From NCBI GenBank assembly GCA_004295565.1, contig AP019416.1, positions 1,550,001 through 1,614,000 of the forward strand: a stretch of DNA of 64,000 bases, written 5' to 3'. Under the pieces are notes generated by a model. That model was not told the origin of the DNA, did not search any database, and saw nothing but the letters and a program-made list of their open reading frames with translations. This DNA comes from Vreelandella olivaria (GTDB taxonomy: Bacteria > Pseudomonadota > Gammaproteobacteria > Pseudomonadales > Halomonadaceae). Both the position numbers and the translations under genes were made by a program. This document shows positions 29,118 to 39,640 of this stretch, piece after piece; position 1 is the stretch's first letter, and each line of letters starts with the position of its first letter.

Positions 29118-31393
29118 GTGAAAAGTAAAACGTCCATGCTTGAGGTGCTGCGCCGGGTAATCCAGGAGGTGAATGGCGCGCGCAACCTCGACGCCGCGCT
29201 GTCCACGATGGTTCGCCGAATTCGTAAAGCGATGCAGACCGATGTGTGCTCCTTCTACCTTTACGACAAGGAACTTGAGTCGCTGGTATTGATGGAAACC
29301 ATTGGCCTGCGCACCCAAGCGGTCGGGCGCGTCGTGCTGCCGTTAGGCGAAGGCCTGGTGGGCTTGGTGGCCAAGCGCAGTGAGCCGCTGAACCTCGAGG
29401 ACGCCCAAACCCACCCGCAGTTCCGCTATTTTGAAGCGACCGGAGAGGAACGCTACTCCAGTTTTCTGGGCGTGCCGATTATTCACCAGCGCCATATGCT
29501 GGGCGTGTTGGTATCCAGCAGGCCGAAAAGCGCCGCTACGATGATGAAGATGAAGCCTTCCTGGTTACCATGGCGGCGCAATTGGCGGGAGTGTTAGCCC
29601 ACGCATTAGCCACAGGCAATCTGCTGCGCCCGGCGCTTGCTGGTGGTCAGGCAATGTTTAAAGGCGTTGCGGCCTCCCCAGGTATGGCCATGGGGAGGCG
29701 GTGGTCATTACCCCGCCCTCCGACCTTAATAGCGTGCCTGACCTCATTCCAAGCGATCAAGATTACGAGGTGGCGCGCTTGAAGGAGGCCATTGGCAAAA
29801 CCCGCAGCGAAATTCGCGCCGCGGCCGAGCGCTTGGCAAGCCGTATCTCCGCCCAGGAACTGGCGCTGTTTGATGTCTACCAGCAGATGCTTGGCGAAGC
29901 CGCGCTGGCCGATGAGGTGGAGAAGCGTATTCGCGAAGGCCAGTGGGCGCCCGGCGCCTTGGCCGACGTAGTGCGCCGTCACGTCCAGTACCTGGAGCGG
30001 GTGGACGATAACTACCTGCGCGAGCGGGCCGCGGATATTCGCGACCTGGGCCGCCGGGTACTAGCGCATCTACAGGAAGATACGCCGTCAACGCCGGAAA
30101 CCTATCCCGATAACGCCATCTTGGTCGGCGATGAAATCAGCGTAGCGATGCTGGGCGAAGTGCCCCGCGAGAAGCTTAAAGGGCTGGTCTCGGTGCGCGG
30201 CTCCAGCACGTCTCACGTGGCAATCGTCGCTCGCGCAATGGGCATTCCAACCGTGCTGGGCATGGTGGACTTACCGCTACCGCGCCTGGGCGGTGCGCCG
30301 GTGGTGCTGGATGGCCACCGTGGCCGCCTGTTTGTACGCCCGGCGCCTGAACTGACGGCACGTTATGAGAGTCTGATCGCCGAAGAAGAGGCGCTCAGCG
30401 AACTGCTTGAGCACGAGCAGGATCTGCCCAGCGCCACGCCCGACGGCCGCACCATGCCGCTTATGGTCAATACCGGTTTAGCGGTAGATGCCACCGCGCT
30501 GCTGAAAAGCCGCATTGGTGGGGTGGGTCTCTACCGAACCGAAGTGCCGTTTATGATTACCGAACGCTTCCCCGGTGAGAAAGAGCAAACCAAGCTCTAT
30601 CGTGAGCAGCTCGAAGGCTTTGCTCCGTTGCCGGTAGTGATGCGTACCCTGGATATCGGCGGCGACAAAGACCTGCCCTATTTCCCCATTGAAGAAGCCA
30701 ACCCGTTCCTTGGTTGGCGCGGGATGCGTGTCACCCTGGATCACCCGGAAGTATTGATGGTGCAGCTGCGCGCCATGCTCAAAGCCTCCATTGACCTGGA
30801 TAACCTCTACGTCCTCTTCCCGATGATCACCAACGTCGAAGAGGTCGATGAAGCGCTGCGCCTGCTGGATCGCGCCATTCTAGAGCTGGGCGAAGAAGGC
30901 ATCACGGTGGTGAGGCCTAAAGTGGGCGTGATGATTGAAGTGCCGGCCACTATCTACCAAATGGACGCACTGTCGAAGCGAGTCGACTTCTTCTCCGTGG
31001 GCAGCAATGACCTAACCCAGTACTTACTGGCGGTGGATCGCAACAACCCCGGGTATCCAGCCTCTACGATGCCATGCACCCGGCGCTATTAGGTGCACTG
31101 CTGGAATTGGCCAACGATGCTTCGCGGCTCAATAAACCCATTTCACTCTGCGGGGAGCTGGCCGGAGACCCGGCGGGGCGCTGCTGCTGATGGCCATGGG
31201 CTTTACCAGCCTCTCCATGAACGCACCAAGCCTGCCCAAAGTGCGTGCGGCTATTCGCCGAGTGCCGTTTAGCGATGCCGAGCAACTGCTTAAGGAAGTG
31301 ATGGAGCTGGATACGCCTGCCCAGGTACATACCCACCTGGAAAAGCGTATGGATGAGTGGCAGCTTTCGCATCTCATGCCGCCCCGCGACTAG
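29118..31393 (+). CDS. ptsP: PtsP, nitrogen-PTS enzyme I with GAF domain (four frame breaks)
   Basis: This is the first phosphotransferase of the nitrogen-related PTS, moving phosphate from PEP to NPr. An N-terminal GAF domain ([17 protein letters not shown] to [16 protein letters not shown]) precedes the PEP-utiliser N domain. The phospho-histidine lies in [19 protein letters not shown]. The TIM-barrel part has GIGLYRTE-like [25 protein letters not shown] and the active-site region [18 protein letters not shown]. Breaks lie near 29513, 29690, 31050 and 31180. GTG 29118 is favoured by an upstream GAGG; ATG 29136 is an alternative. Length is about 758 residues. Confidence 0.93.
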
Positions 31394-31419
31394 GTTTTCA
31401 GGCAAATCGTAGGCGCAGC

Positions 31420-32220
31420 CTAGGACGTTGATGCAAGCGAACCGCTGGGCAGCGCCAGGGTGGTTTCACCCTCAAAGCGCCCCAGCGGCCCAAAGCGCTG
31501 CTCGGTAATCTCGATGTGTCCGTGGCTGTCCATCGTCAGCCACGAGGTGGCGCGGGTGCCGTAGTGTTCGCCAACAATAAACGCCGCCGAGAGCTGGCGC
31601 TCCAGTTCAAGCCCCACGCCGGTATCCGGCAACGCCTCATCAGCCGCTTGTTGCGGATTTTGCATTGCGCGCTGCACGGTGCTGGGCCAGGTCTGCAAGG
31701 TGCCTACCGATAATAAGCTCTGCTCAAGCGCATCGCGAACCTGTAAAAGCTTTGGCCAGGGTGAGTTGAGGTCAGCGTTGGAGAGGCCATGCACGCCGGG
31801 AGAGACCTCGCTGAGAGCCAGGCGGTCTCGGCCCCGGTGGAGGTGCCAAAGCCGCTGCGGCGTCGCGACCAATAAATTAAACCCGGCGTAGCGCAGTGCC
31901 TCGCCCTCGTTGAGTGCGGTCAGCCACCCTTCGATATCGCCACTCTGCAACGCATTGGCGACCAGTTCACCCCGGCTTGGGGCGCCGGTAGGCACGCTTA
32001 GCTGTAGGTCACGTACATTGGTTAAAGCGGCCACGACGCCACCACGCTTGGCCGCCAGCCACGAGCCACCCGCCTCCAGGTCACGCCCGCCAATAACATC
32101 GGGGCTATCTTGCCACTCACCCAGCGGCGCGGTGGGGCGCGCATAAAACTCATCACGGTTACCCATCAGCCGCAAAGGCGTGGGTGTGCCGGGTTGCCAA
32201 GCAAACGATATTAAGCACAT
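31420..32220 (-). CDS. NRDE family protein (TANGO2-like)
   Basis: This is an intact 266-residue protein beginning MCLISFAW, with the defining NRDE motif in LMGNRDEFYARP. It continues GGRDLEAGGSWLA and ALTNVRD. Family members have an N-terminal-nucleophile-like Cys2. The eukaryotic relative TANGO2 is linked to lipid or haem handling, but the bacterial function is unsettled. The gene is convergent with ptsP. Confidence 0.88.
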   Translation of the reverse strand: MCLISFAWQPGTPTPLRLMGNRDEFYARPTAPLGEWQDSPDVIGGRDLEAGGSWLAAKRGGVVAALTNVRDLQLSVPTGAPSRGELVANALQSGDIEGWLTALNEGEALRYAGFNLLVATPQRLWHLHRGRDRLALSEVSPGVHGLSNADLNSPWPKLLQVRDALEQSLLSVGTLQTWPSTVQRAMQNPQQAADEALPDTGVGLELERQLSAAFIVGEHYGTRATSWLTMDSHGHIEITEQRFGPLGRFEGETTLALPSGSLASTS

Positions 32221-32422
32221 AACAAACTCGTAGGCGAAAAGGATGGAAAACGTTCAACGCAAGAGCCGCATGACAGTAACGAAGCGTAGACGTACACTTA
32301 CATCAGTATCATGTTTGTAGCATAAAACGCCACACGGTTGGGTGTGAGTATTGGCGGGCAGCCTAGGGTTTAAACAGCGGTCACGTTATTAGCGGCCATT
32401 TGGCCAATAGGAAGGCGAGATC

Positions 32423-33658
32423 ATGCAACGCTATGAAAGGGAACACTTTTGGAACGCCATTGTATGGCCTCTGCTGTGGCCCCTCCTGCTTGTGCAAGCA
32501 GCATTAGTCGTACTTTGTTTGGTGGTTGGCGCCATGATGTGGTGGATGTCGCCAAGCAACGCCTCCTGGAGCACCATGCTGTGGTTGATGGCGGCCCTTC
32601 TTATCGGCAGTAGTTTGAATGTCAGTGTCTTCCTCATGCTGGTCAAAACCCGCGCTCGGCATAAAGACGCGCGGTTTATGCAAGAACTCACCGAACTGGA
32701 ACGGCATAGCCAAGCGCTCTGCACCACCGCCGCGCGTGCACTGCCCGAGCATAAATGCGCCCCACCGGATGCCGCCGACGAATCTCATCTGCCGCTTCAG
32801 CGGTTGGCCAGCGTTAACGAAGTGCTAGCCGGTCTTGAACGCTGCATGCATTGCTCACAAGTAGCCAGCGCCGCCACCAAGAACTCCCGGCAGGAGCATG
32901 AGCAAACCCTGCTGGACGACCTTCAACACCAACAGCGTCAACTCAAGCATTTAATGGCTGGAAGGGAAAGGGCACGGGAAGAGTCGCGTTTGAAATCAGG
33001 CTATCTAACGCTGCTGCAACATGAAACCGACAACTTGTTAGGCCATTTAAACGGCATGGCGGACAAAGAAATTACCGATAACTGCCGCCAAAATGTCATG
33101 GAAGTATACGAGCACGTATCAGATATACGCGCACTGTTGACCAACCTCATTCAACAGGATGCCGATGGGCAAAGCCCTGGGCAAGGCTCTGGACAAAGTG
33201 GTGGGATGGGAGAGGTGGGAAGTGATGGCGCGCTCGCCGCTTTGCAGCGCAATTTGCGGGTATTAGTCGTCGACGATGGCCCGGTTAATTTGATGCTCGC
33301 CCGGCAGATGCTGGAAACCCAAGGCCTGCAGGTAGAGGGCGTTAGTAGTGGGGAGCAGGCGCTGGAACGCCAAAAAAACGCCAACTTCGATCTGGTGTTC
33401 ATGGATATCTTTATGCCTACCCTGGATGGTCTTGAAACCACCCGGCGCTGGCGTGAGCACGAGCGTAATCGTGGCGGCGGCAATCAAAGCGTGCTGGTCG
33501 CGTTAACGGCCAACGCCGACAATGCCGGGCGCGATGCCTGTCTAGCCGCCGGCATGGATGACCTGCTCGCCAAACCGTATCAGCCCGAAACACTGCTTAA
33601 TATGATTACCCACTGGTTCCCTGGTGCGATTAAAACAATGCCGCCTGAAGAACGATAA
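32423..33658 (+). CDS. membrane-anchored receiver protein with kinase-like but ATPase-less core
   Basis: This is an intact 411-residue protein. Two membrane helices (about residues 12-40 and 48-73) are followed by a long coiled coil. A segment LLQHETDNLLGHLNGM resembles the HisKA phospho-acceptor box of hybrid kinases. There is no ATP-binding domain. Residues about 283-405 are a full receiver domain: VVDDGPVN, the phospho-Asp in FMDIFMP, LVALTANA and the Lys in LLAKPYQ. It looks like a GacS/BarA-type hybrid sensor that has lost its catalytic domain, so it may be phosphorylated by another kinase or act as a scaffold. Confidence 0.8.
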   Translation: MQRYEREHFWNAIVWPLLWPLLLVQAALVVLCLVVGAMMWWMSPSNASWSTMLWLMAALLIGSSLNVSVFLMLVKTRARHKDARFMQELTELERHSQALCTTAARALPEHKCAPPDAADESHLPLQRLASVNEVLAGLERCMHCSQVASAATKNSRQEHEQTLLDDLQHQQRQLKHLMAGRERAREESRLKSGYLTLLQHETDNLLGHLNGMADKEITDNCRQNVMEVYEHVSDIRALLTNLIQQDADGQSPGQGSGQSGGMGEVGSDGALAALQRNLRVLVVDDGPVNLMLARQMLETQGLQVEGVSSGEQALERQKNANFDLVFMDIFMPTLDGLETTRRWREHERNRGGGNQSVLVALTANADNAGRDACLAAGMDDLLAKPYQPETLLNMITHWFPGAIKTMPPEER

Positions 33659-33810
33659 AGGTGGCTTTCTGAGTAAGCAGACTTATCATTGCACTCGTAA
33701 CATTGGTGTACTGCTCACGTCGGCGTAAATGGTATGACGAGAGTGGCGATGCTATGTGCCACTGCCGTGAGCAGACCCCGATATTTTTTGGTCAGCATTA
33801 GAGAGTGTAA

Positions 33811-34598
33811 ATGATTAATTACCCGACGATTGACCCAGTGGCTATCTCCTTGGGGCCGCTGCAAGTCCATTGGTATGGCCTGATGTACGTAGTGGGATTT
33901 GTTGCAGCTTGGTGGCTTGGCTGTCGGCGCGCATCGCGGATTGGCCTCAATAATGACGACATCGGTGATTTACTCTTCTACTGTGCGATTGGTGTCGTCG
34001 CCGGTGGGCGCTTAGGGTACGCACTGTTCTACGGGCTAGGGCAGTGGACAGCCGACCCTCTCTGGATATTCCGCGTGTGGGATGGCGGCATGAGCTTCCA
34101 TGGCGGCCTACTCGGTGTACTGCTTGCCGCCTGGATATTTGCCCGGCGTAAGCAGCTGGCATTTTAACCCTCACCGATTTTATCGCCCCGTTAGTGCCGA
34201 TTGGCTTAGGCGCCGGGCGAATTGGTAACTTTATTAATCATGAGCTACCGGGTCGCGTGACCTCGCTACCCTGGGGCATGTCGTTTCCTGGCATGGGGCC
34301 TGAACCACGCCACCCGTCAGCGCTTTATGAGGCGCTGTTAGAAGGCGTTGTATTGTTCGCTATTCTCTGGTGGGTCTCGGCCAAGCCGACATCGCGGGGC
34401 TTTCTATCCGGGCTATTCTTAGTCTGCTACGGCGTGTTCCGCTTTATGGTCGAATTTGTCCGCATGCCCGATGCCCACATCGGCTTTATCGCCTTCGGCT
34501 GGGTCACCATGGGTATGCTGCTAACGCTCCCCATGATCGCGCTGGGCCTATTTGTCATTGCCTGGTCACGCTCCCAGCCTGTTGATGTTAAGGCTTGA
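33811..34598 (+). CDS. lgt: prolipoprotein diacylglyceryl transferase (one frame break)
   Basis: This inner-membrane enzyme adds diacylglycerol to the lipobox cysteine of prolipoproteins. It has [23 protein letters not shown] (essential His) and the signature [16 protein letters not shown] (Arg and Asn). A T is lost in the run near 34163 (expected [12 protein letters not shown]). The product is about 263 residues with seven hydrophobic segments. Its place downstream of ptsP and upstream of thyA is conserved, but an NRDE gene, the receiver gene and an MntA-HepT pair have been inserted around it. Confidence 0.94.
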
Positions 34599-34721
34599 TG
34601 GGGTCATAGAGCCTTGCCTGATTCAGTTGGAAATAGCGGTATTACGTCAGGTTGTCATTAGAACCTATTGGGAAATAGTTGTTCATGACAAAGCCAAATT
34701 GAGTTAATACAGAGGTGTGGT

Positions 34722-35021
34722 ATGAGACTCAGTGAAGAGCAGAAAGCTATTGTAAAGCAGGTAGGCCAGGAAGTTTTCGGTAATAATGTTCAGCTTGCGC
34801 TCTTTGGTTCCCGCTTAAACGATCATGTCAAGGGCGGGGACATCGACATTTTAGTCAAGAGTGACAAGCCAATGACGGGCAAAATGATCAAGATGTTGAC
34901 CATGACGGCTCGGTTACAGATGCGCCTGGGCGACCAGCCAATCGACATATTGATTTATGATCCAGAAACACCCTTGTCACCTGTGTATGAGCAAGCGCTT
35001 ACTAATGGAGAGCTAATATGA
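34722..35021 (+). CDS. mntA: MntA-type nucleotidyltransferase antitoxin
   Basis: This is a 99-residue minimal nucleotidyltransferase with the motif LFGSRLNDHVKGGDIDILV (GS...DxD) and a later Asp in IDILIY. In the characterised HepT-MntA systems this enzyme adds AMP to the HEPN toxin and so silences it. The stop overlaps the start of the HEPN gene (ATGAG at 35018), the standard layout of this toxin-antitoxin family. Confidence 0.88.
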   Translation: MRLSEEQKAIVKQVGQEVFGNNVQLALFGSRLNDHVKGGDIDILVKSDKPMTGKMIKMLTMTARLQMRLGDQPIDILIYDPETPLSPVYEQALTNGELI

Positions 35022-35536
35022 GTAGTCTTCTTCCGGTTGAGCGCTTCGTGGCGACGCTTAGAATAGTAAAGCGTGAAGGGAATCACTTAGCATACAGTTG
35101 GCTTACGCTATTTGCTGAAGGGAAGCTGATCACCCAAACATGGGTAGAGATGCTAGACGAACAGCCAGAAGAGGCGGTGCTTTTAGAAGCTTTCGTTTCC
35201 AGGTTTGGCCGAATGCAAGATACGCTAGCCGACAAGTTATTACCTCGCTGGTTACAGGCGCTTGCGGAAAAGCCGGGCAGCCAAATTGAAACACTAAATC
35301 GGGCTGAGCGCTTAGGTGTAGTGCACAGTGTTGAAGGGTGGCTGATTGCCAGAAAACTTCGTAACCAGTTGGTTCATGAGTACATGGAAAATGCATGCGA
35401 GTTTGCAGAGGCGATCAATATTGCGCGAGATTCGAGTCTTATGCTTATGGATACCTATAACCAGCTTCACAATTATGCTGAAAGTAAAATGGCCTTAGCT
35501 GATCTGCCGGGGTTGTTGGATTTACCTAATAGCTAG
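35018..35536 (+). CDS. hepT: HepT-type HEPN ribonuclease toxin
   Basis: This is a 172-residue helical protein with the HEPN catalytic motif RNQLVHEY, the R-x4-H-x-Y form. The Tyr is the residue modified by MntA in studied systems. The protein is longer at the N-terminus than typical HepT (about 130-140 residues). It lies in the lgt-thyA gap, which is normally short, and is followed by a family-2 repeat. This supports acquisition as a mobile unit. Confidence 0.85.
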   Translation: MSSLLPVERFVATLRIVKREGNHLAYSWLTLFAEGKLITQTWVEMLDEQPEEAVLLEAFVSRFGRMQDTLADKLLPRWLQALAEKPGSQIETLNRAERLGVVHSVEGWLIARKLRNQLVHEYMENACEFAEAINIARDSSLMLMDTYNQLHNYAESKMALADLPGLLDLPNS

Positions 35537-35574
35537 TATTTTTGGAAGATGAAGGAACTCAAATCTGATAATTG

Positions 35575-35815
35575 GGAGGGGGCGGGTGCCTCAAGCGCTC
35601 GCTGAACTCTCCTTCTCGTTACCACGGGCTACGGGTATGTGCACTCACTCGCTTTCGGTGGTGTGATTACGTGTCGCGGCCATACGCATAACGGGCACAC
35701 TACACTGGAACCCCACATTACATGTGCATGCGAGATTTAGTAGCGCGTGGTAAGCCTACGGCGCACCCGCAGCGGCGGCCCGGCGAGAAAGCATCGCGAA
35801 GCGGTGCCGGGGTTA
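35575..35815 (-). repeat. palindromic repeat element, family 2 composite copy F
   Basis: A half-element ending GTTACCACGGGCTACGG (about 35617-35633) is followed by the spacer beginning GTGCACTCACTCG. A second half-element starts at about 35740 with GTAGCGCGTGGTAAGCC. The layout is the same as at 27280-27575. It lies between the HepT gene and thyA. Confidence 0.7.
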
Positions 35816-35906
35816 ACTGGATAACGCTAACAGGCCAGCACCGCTAGACCGGGCAGCTATGGGGCCTAGAATAAACCGCTACATCGCCTGTTAATTTGGA
35901 AATTCA

Positions 35907-36724
35907 GTGACTGCTACAACGCCCGCGCTTGAACAACCCTATTTAGACTTGATGCAAACCGTTCTGGAGCATGGTGTTGACCGCCACGACCGTACAGGTG
36001 TCGGCACTCGCTCCGTGTTTGGTCACCAAATGCGCTTCGATTTATCGCGCGGCTTTCCGCTACTAACGACCAAAAGCTCCACCTGCGCTCTATTATTCAC
36101 GAACTTCTATGGTTCCTGAAAGGCGACACCAACATTGCCTACCTAAAAGAGAACGGGGTGCGGATCTGGGACGAGTGGGCGGATGAAAACGGCGATCTAG
36201 GTCCCGTTTACGGCTACCAATGGCGCAGCTGGCCCGACCCCAAAGGCGGCAGCGTTGACCAAATTGCCAAGGTGCTCGGTCAAATTCGCACTACACCACA
36301 GTCGCGCCGCCTAATTGTCTCTGCCTGGAACCCGGCTCAGGTCGATGAAATGCAGCTCCCGCCTTGCCACTGCCTGTTTCAGTTTTATGTCGCCAATGGA
36401 AAACTGTCGTGCCAGCTTTACCAACGCAGCGCCGATATTTTCCTCGGTGTGCCGTTCAATATTGCAAGCTACGCCTTACTGCTGGCCATGGTCGCCCAAG
36501 TGACCGGTCTGCAACCGGGTGAATTTATCCACACCCTGGGCGACGCGCACCTGTACAGTAACCATCTTGAACAAGCCAAAGAGCAGTTAACGCGCACGCC
36601 TAATGCAGCGCCTAAGTTGGTGCTTAACCCTGAAGTAGACGACCTGTTCGCATTCCGTTTTGAAGATATTCACATTGATGCTTACGAGGCGCACCCGCAC
36701 ATAAAAGCCGAGGTGGCGGTATGA
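35907..36724 (+). CDS. thyA: thymidylate synthase (one frame break)
   Basis: ThyA makes dTMP from dUMP with methylene-tetrahydrofolate. It has the N-terminal [13 protein letters not shown] segment, catalytic Cys in [13 protein letters not shown], the [17 protein letters not shown] segment and [12 protein letters not shown]. An A is missing in the run near 36074 (expected [19 protein letters not shown]). The start is GTG 35907 and the length is about 273 residues. The stop overlaps the folA start, a usual pairing since ThyA produces the dihydrofolate that FolA reduces. Confidence 0.95.
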
Positions 36725-37277
36725 GCCAACAAAACGATACGAGCAACCAAAACGGCGCTTTCGATTCCCTGGTGCCGGTGGCAATGATCGTTGCCATGGC
36801 TAAAAATCGAGTGATCGGCGTAGATGGCAAGTTACCCTGGTACCTGCCCGAAGATTTAAAGTTCTTCAAACGCATGACTCAGGCAAAACCGCTGGTAATG
36901 GGGCGTAAAACCTACGCGTCCATTGGCAAGCCGCTGCCCAACCGGCTTAATGTGGTGGTCACCCGCAATGCTGAGTTTTCCCACGAAGGTGTACGCGTGT
37001 GTCATGACCTCCCCGCAGCGCTAGAGCTAGCCGACCAGCACGCCACTATAGAAGCGGCAGAAGAGATCATGGTAATGGGGGCGGAGAAATTTACCGCCAG
37101 GCATTACCCTTTGCCCAGCGGCTGTACATTACGGAAGTGGAAATAAATGTAGAAGGCGACGCAACGTTTCCTGACTTCGACCCCAACGAGTGGCAAGAAG
37201 TGCAGCGCGTAGCGGGGCAGCCAGCAGAAGGGCAGCCAAACTATGATTTCGTCGTTTACGAGCGCATCGCCGACTGA
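36721..37277 (+). CDS. folA: dihydrofolate reductase (frame disturbed near 37085)
   Basis: This NADPH-dependent enzyme reduces dihydrofolate. It has the N-terminal strand [21 protein letters not shown] with the [11 protein letters not shown] active-site segment, then [16 protein letters not shown]. Near 37080-37100 the sequence departs from the expected [12 protein letters not shown], so more than one base is affected. A shifted frame then carries the tail [20 protein letters not shown] to TGA 37275-37277. It overlaps thyA by four bases, and length is about 185 residues. Confidence 0.93.
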
Positions 37278-37297
37278 AAAGGGCAGAGGAGAAGGCT

Positions 37298-38100
37298 ATG
37301 GCCGCCAGCTTAATAAATATGTTAGACGATTTAGAAACGCGTCTTGAACGCACACAAGCTGAGCTACAGGCCCTGCGTGAAGAGAACCAGCGGCTAAAGC
37401 AGCAATTGGCGCAGAAAGATGCCCATGCGCAAAGCGTGCCAAGCTCGGAATCTACGACGGCAGTAGAAACTGAAACCCATAGCGAAGCAGTTCTCCATAC
37501 AGCAATCCTCGACGAAGAGGCTCCTGAAGAGAAAGTAAATAACGAAGCTGCACCCGTTGAGACTGCCCCTGTTGAAACAGCTTTAGAAGAAAAAACCGAA
37601 TCATCCACTACCGCTGAAACGGCCAAAACACCTTCACCGCACGCTTTGCTTAATCAGTGGTACGAACGGTATCCCAACGCATTTTTTAAGGGCCACACCA
37701 AACCGCTAAAAGTGGGTATTCACCAAGAGCTTGCCGAGCGGGAAGAGTGGCCCAATAAGCTAATTCGTCGCGCCTTAGCCAACTACGTAAACCTACCTCG
37801 CTACATAAAAGCAGTGCGAGAAGGCGTAGAACGAGTCGATTTGGATGGGCAGCCCGCTGGCAAGGTCGATAAGGAAGCGGCGCTCCATGCGGCAGAAAAA
37901 CGCGGTGATAAAAAAGAAAAACGCGCTGATAAGGAAGCGGCTAGGCAGCCAAAAGAGCGCAACCTAAACCGTCTCCTGCTGCCAAAAAGCCTCGTGTAGA
38001 GGCTTCAAAACCGCCTGAAATGGAAAAAAGCGAGCCACGTAAGCCGCTTAGCATGGAAGACAAACTGTTGGATCTGCAGCAGAAGTTCAAAGGCCGCTGA
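37298..38100 (+). CDS. proQ: ProQ/FinO domain RNA chaperone (one frame break)
   Basis: This is an RNA-binding protein of about 267 residues. An N-terminal coiled coil (about residues 5-45) and an acidic linker precede the ProQ domain at about 112-195, with QWYERYPNAFFKGHTKPLKVG and ALANYVNLPRYIKAV. The tail is basic. A break near 37955 hides the end, which reads PLSMEDKLLDLQQKFKGR to TGA 38100. The long N-terminal extension is unlike E. coli ProQ, whose FinO core is at the N-terminus. Confidence 0.87.
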
Positions 38101-38362
38101 GACCGGGCCCAGCAGCAGGGGTTCCATAAAAAAGCACAAATAGTAAGAAAACACTGTTTTTTCTATTGCGTTCCCTGGAGTCCCGGTATAGAGTTTGTCC
38201 TGCGAGCATTGGACTATAACAAGGCTTAGTTGAGGACATGCCGCATACCACCGGGAAAAACCGGCGGATGGCAAAAGAGCATGGCCCGCAAAGCCAACTG
38301 CCAGCTCATCAAGAGCTGAGCAGCAACGATCGAAACAGTATACGAGTTAAGGAACTTACATC

Positions 38363-39420
38363 ATGAAAAAAACACTTTTAGCGACTGCTATCGTTGGCGC
38401 CCTGGGCGCTTCTGCTGCAGCCCAAGCAGCAACCGTTTATGACCAAGACGGTACTAGGCTGGATGTCTATGGCCGTATCGCCATGGGTATTGCTGGTGGT
38501 GGCCCCGAATTCAATGGTGCTGGTCAGGAAATCGATAACGGTGCTGAGTTCGTAGACGTCTACTCACGTCTTGGCCTGCGCATGAGCCACGAAGTTTCAC
38601 GCGACCTGACTGCTTTCGGTCGTGTTGAGTGGCGTTTCGACGGTGACGAGCGTACCGGTCCGAGCGGTAACGGCAACACCGGTTTCAAAGAAGTTCGTCA
38701 GAGCTACATCGGTCTGCAAAGCGACCAGTTTGGTACCTTCCAGGCTGGTAACTTTGATGCCTTCTACAACCAGTTCGTTTCCCTACCGTTCGATTGGGAA
38801 ATTGATCGTGGTTTAGAATTTGCTGGCCACCCGATCCAGTCTCGCGGCGACTCAATCGGTTACTACACGCCTGACCTGAGCGGCTTCACTGTCTTTTGCA
38901 AGGCAAACACTACAGCTCACGCGGCGACTTAGAGCCTAGCGATGGTTCTGAAGTAGCTGCGCAAGGTGGTGTTCGTTACGCTCAAGGCCCTGTGACTCTG
39001 GGTCTTGGCTTTGTAGACGACATCGTTGAAGGCGGCGGTAATGATGAAGTTCGTTACGGCCTGATCGGTTCTTACGACTTTACTGACCAGTTCTCTGCGC
39101 GTCTGGGCTATGAGACACGTGATGAGAACGATAACTACACGCCGAGCGCCACTGGCGAGAACGGTTTTGATACTGTAGGCCTGGGTGGTACTTTCACCAC
39201 TATTCCTTGGGCTTTCGCTCTGGACTACTACAACATTGACCGTGACAACCGCGACGACAGCAACGCCTGGGCGGCTGGTTCTTACTACAAAGTTTCCAGT
39301 AACTTTGATGTGTTCCTAGAACTTGCTGATGGCGATGCGCCGACAGTTAATCGTGACACCACTCTTGGTGACCTGTCTGACGACGTATACTGGCTGACAG
39401 GCGCTCGTTACCACTTCTAA
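38363..39420 (+). CDS. gram-negative general porin 1 (one frame break)
   Basis: This is an outer-membrane 16-strand porin of about 352 residues. A signal peptide (KKTLLATAIVGALGASAAAQA) is followed by the OmpC-like start VYDQDGTRLDVYGRI. It ends with the terminal WLTGARYHF, whose final Phe is the outer-membrane insertion signal. One T is lost near 38894 (expected TVFLQGKHYS). It has its own terminator. A close paralogue follows. Confidence 0.93.
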
Positions 39421-39470
39421 GCTTGGTTTAAATACCACGCTTAAAAGGTAACTGCCTAGCAGAACCAAAG

Positions 39471-39496
39471 AACCGGCCTCTAAGAGGCCGGTTTTT
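39471..39496 (+). terminator. terminator of porin 1
   Basis: A perfect 10-bp stem AACCGGCCTC / GAGGCCGGTT (39471-39480, 39484-39493) with a 3-base loop is followed by a T run. Confidence 0.9.
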
Positions 39497-39640
39497 GGGT
39501 CAGAGTTGACTTTTTATGTGCTAATAAAAATAAGAACGTTTTTCCTTTAATAATTACTTGATATTGTATAACATTATCTGGCTGTGCAGCTGAGAAGCTA
39601 AAACAGTCAATAAAATTAGTGTATCAAGGGATTATTTATA

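Noticed and set aside
37129-37626. 165-residue Ser/Ala/Arg-rich minus-strand frame
   Set aside because: It is antisense to the N-terminal part of proQ and low in complexity; the sense strand is clearly coding.
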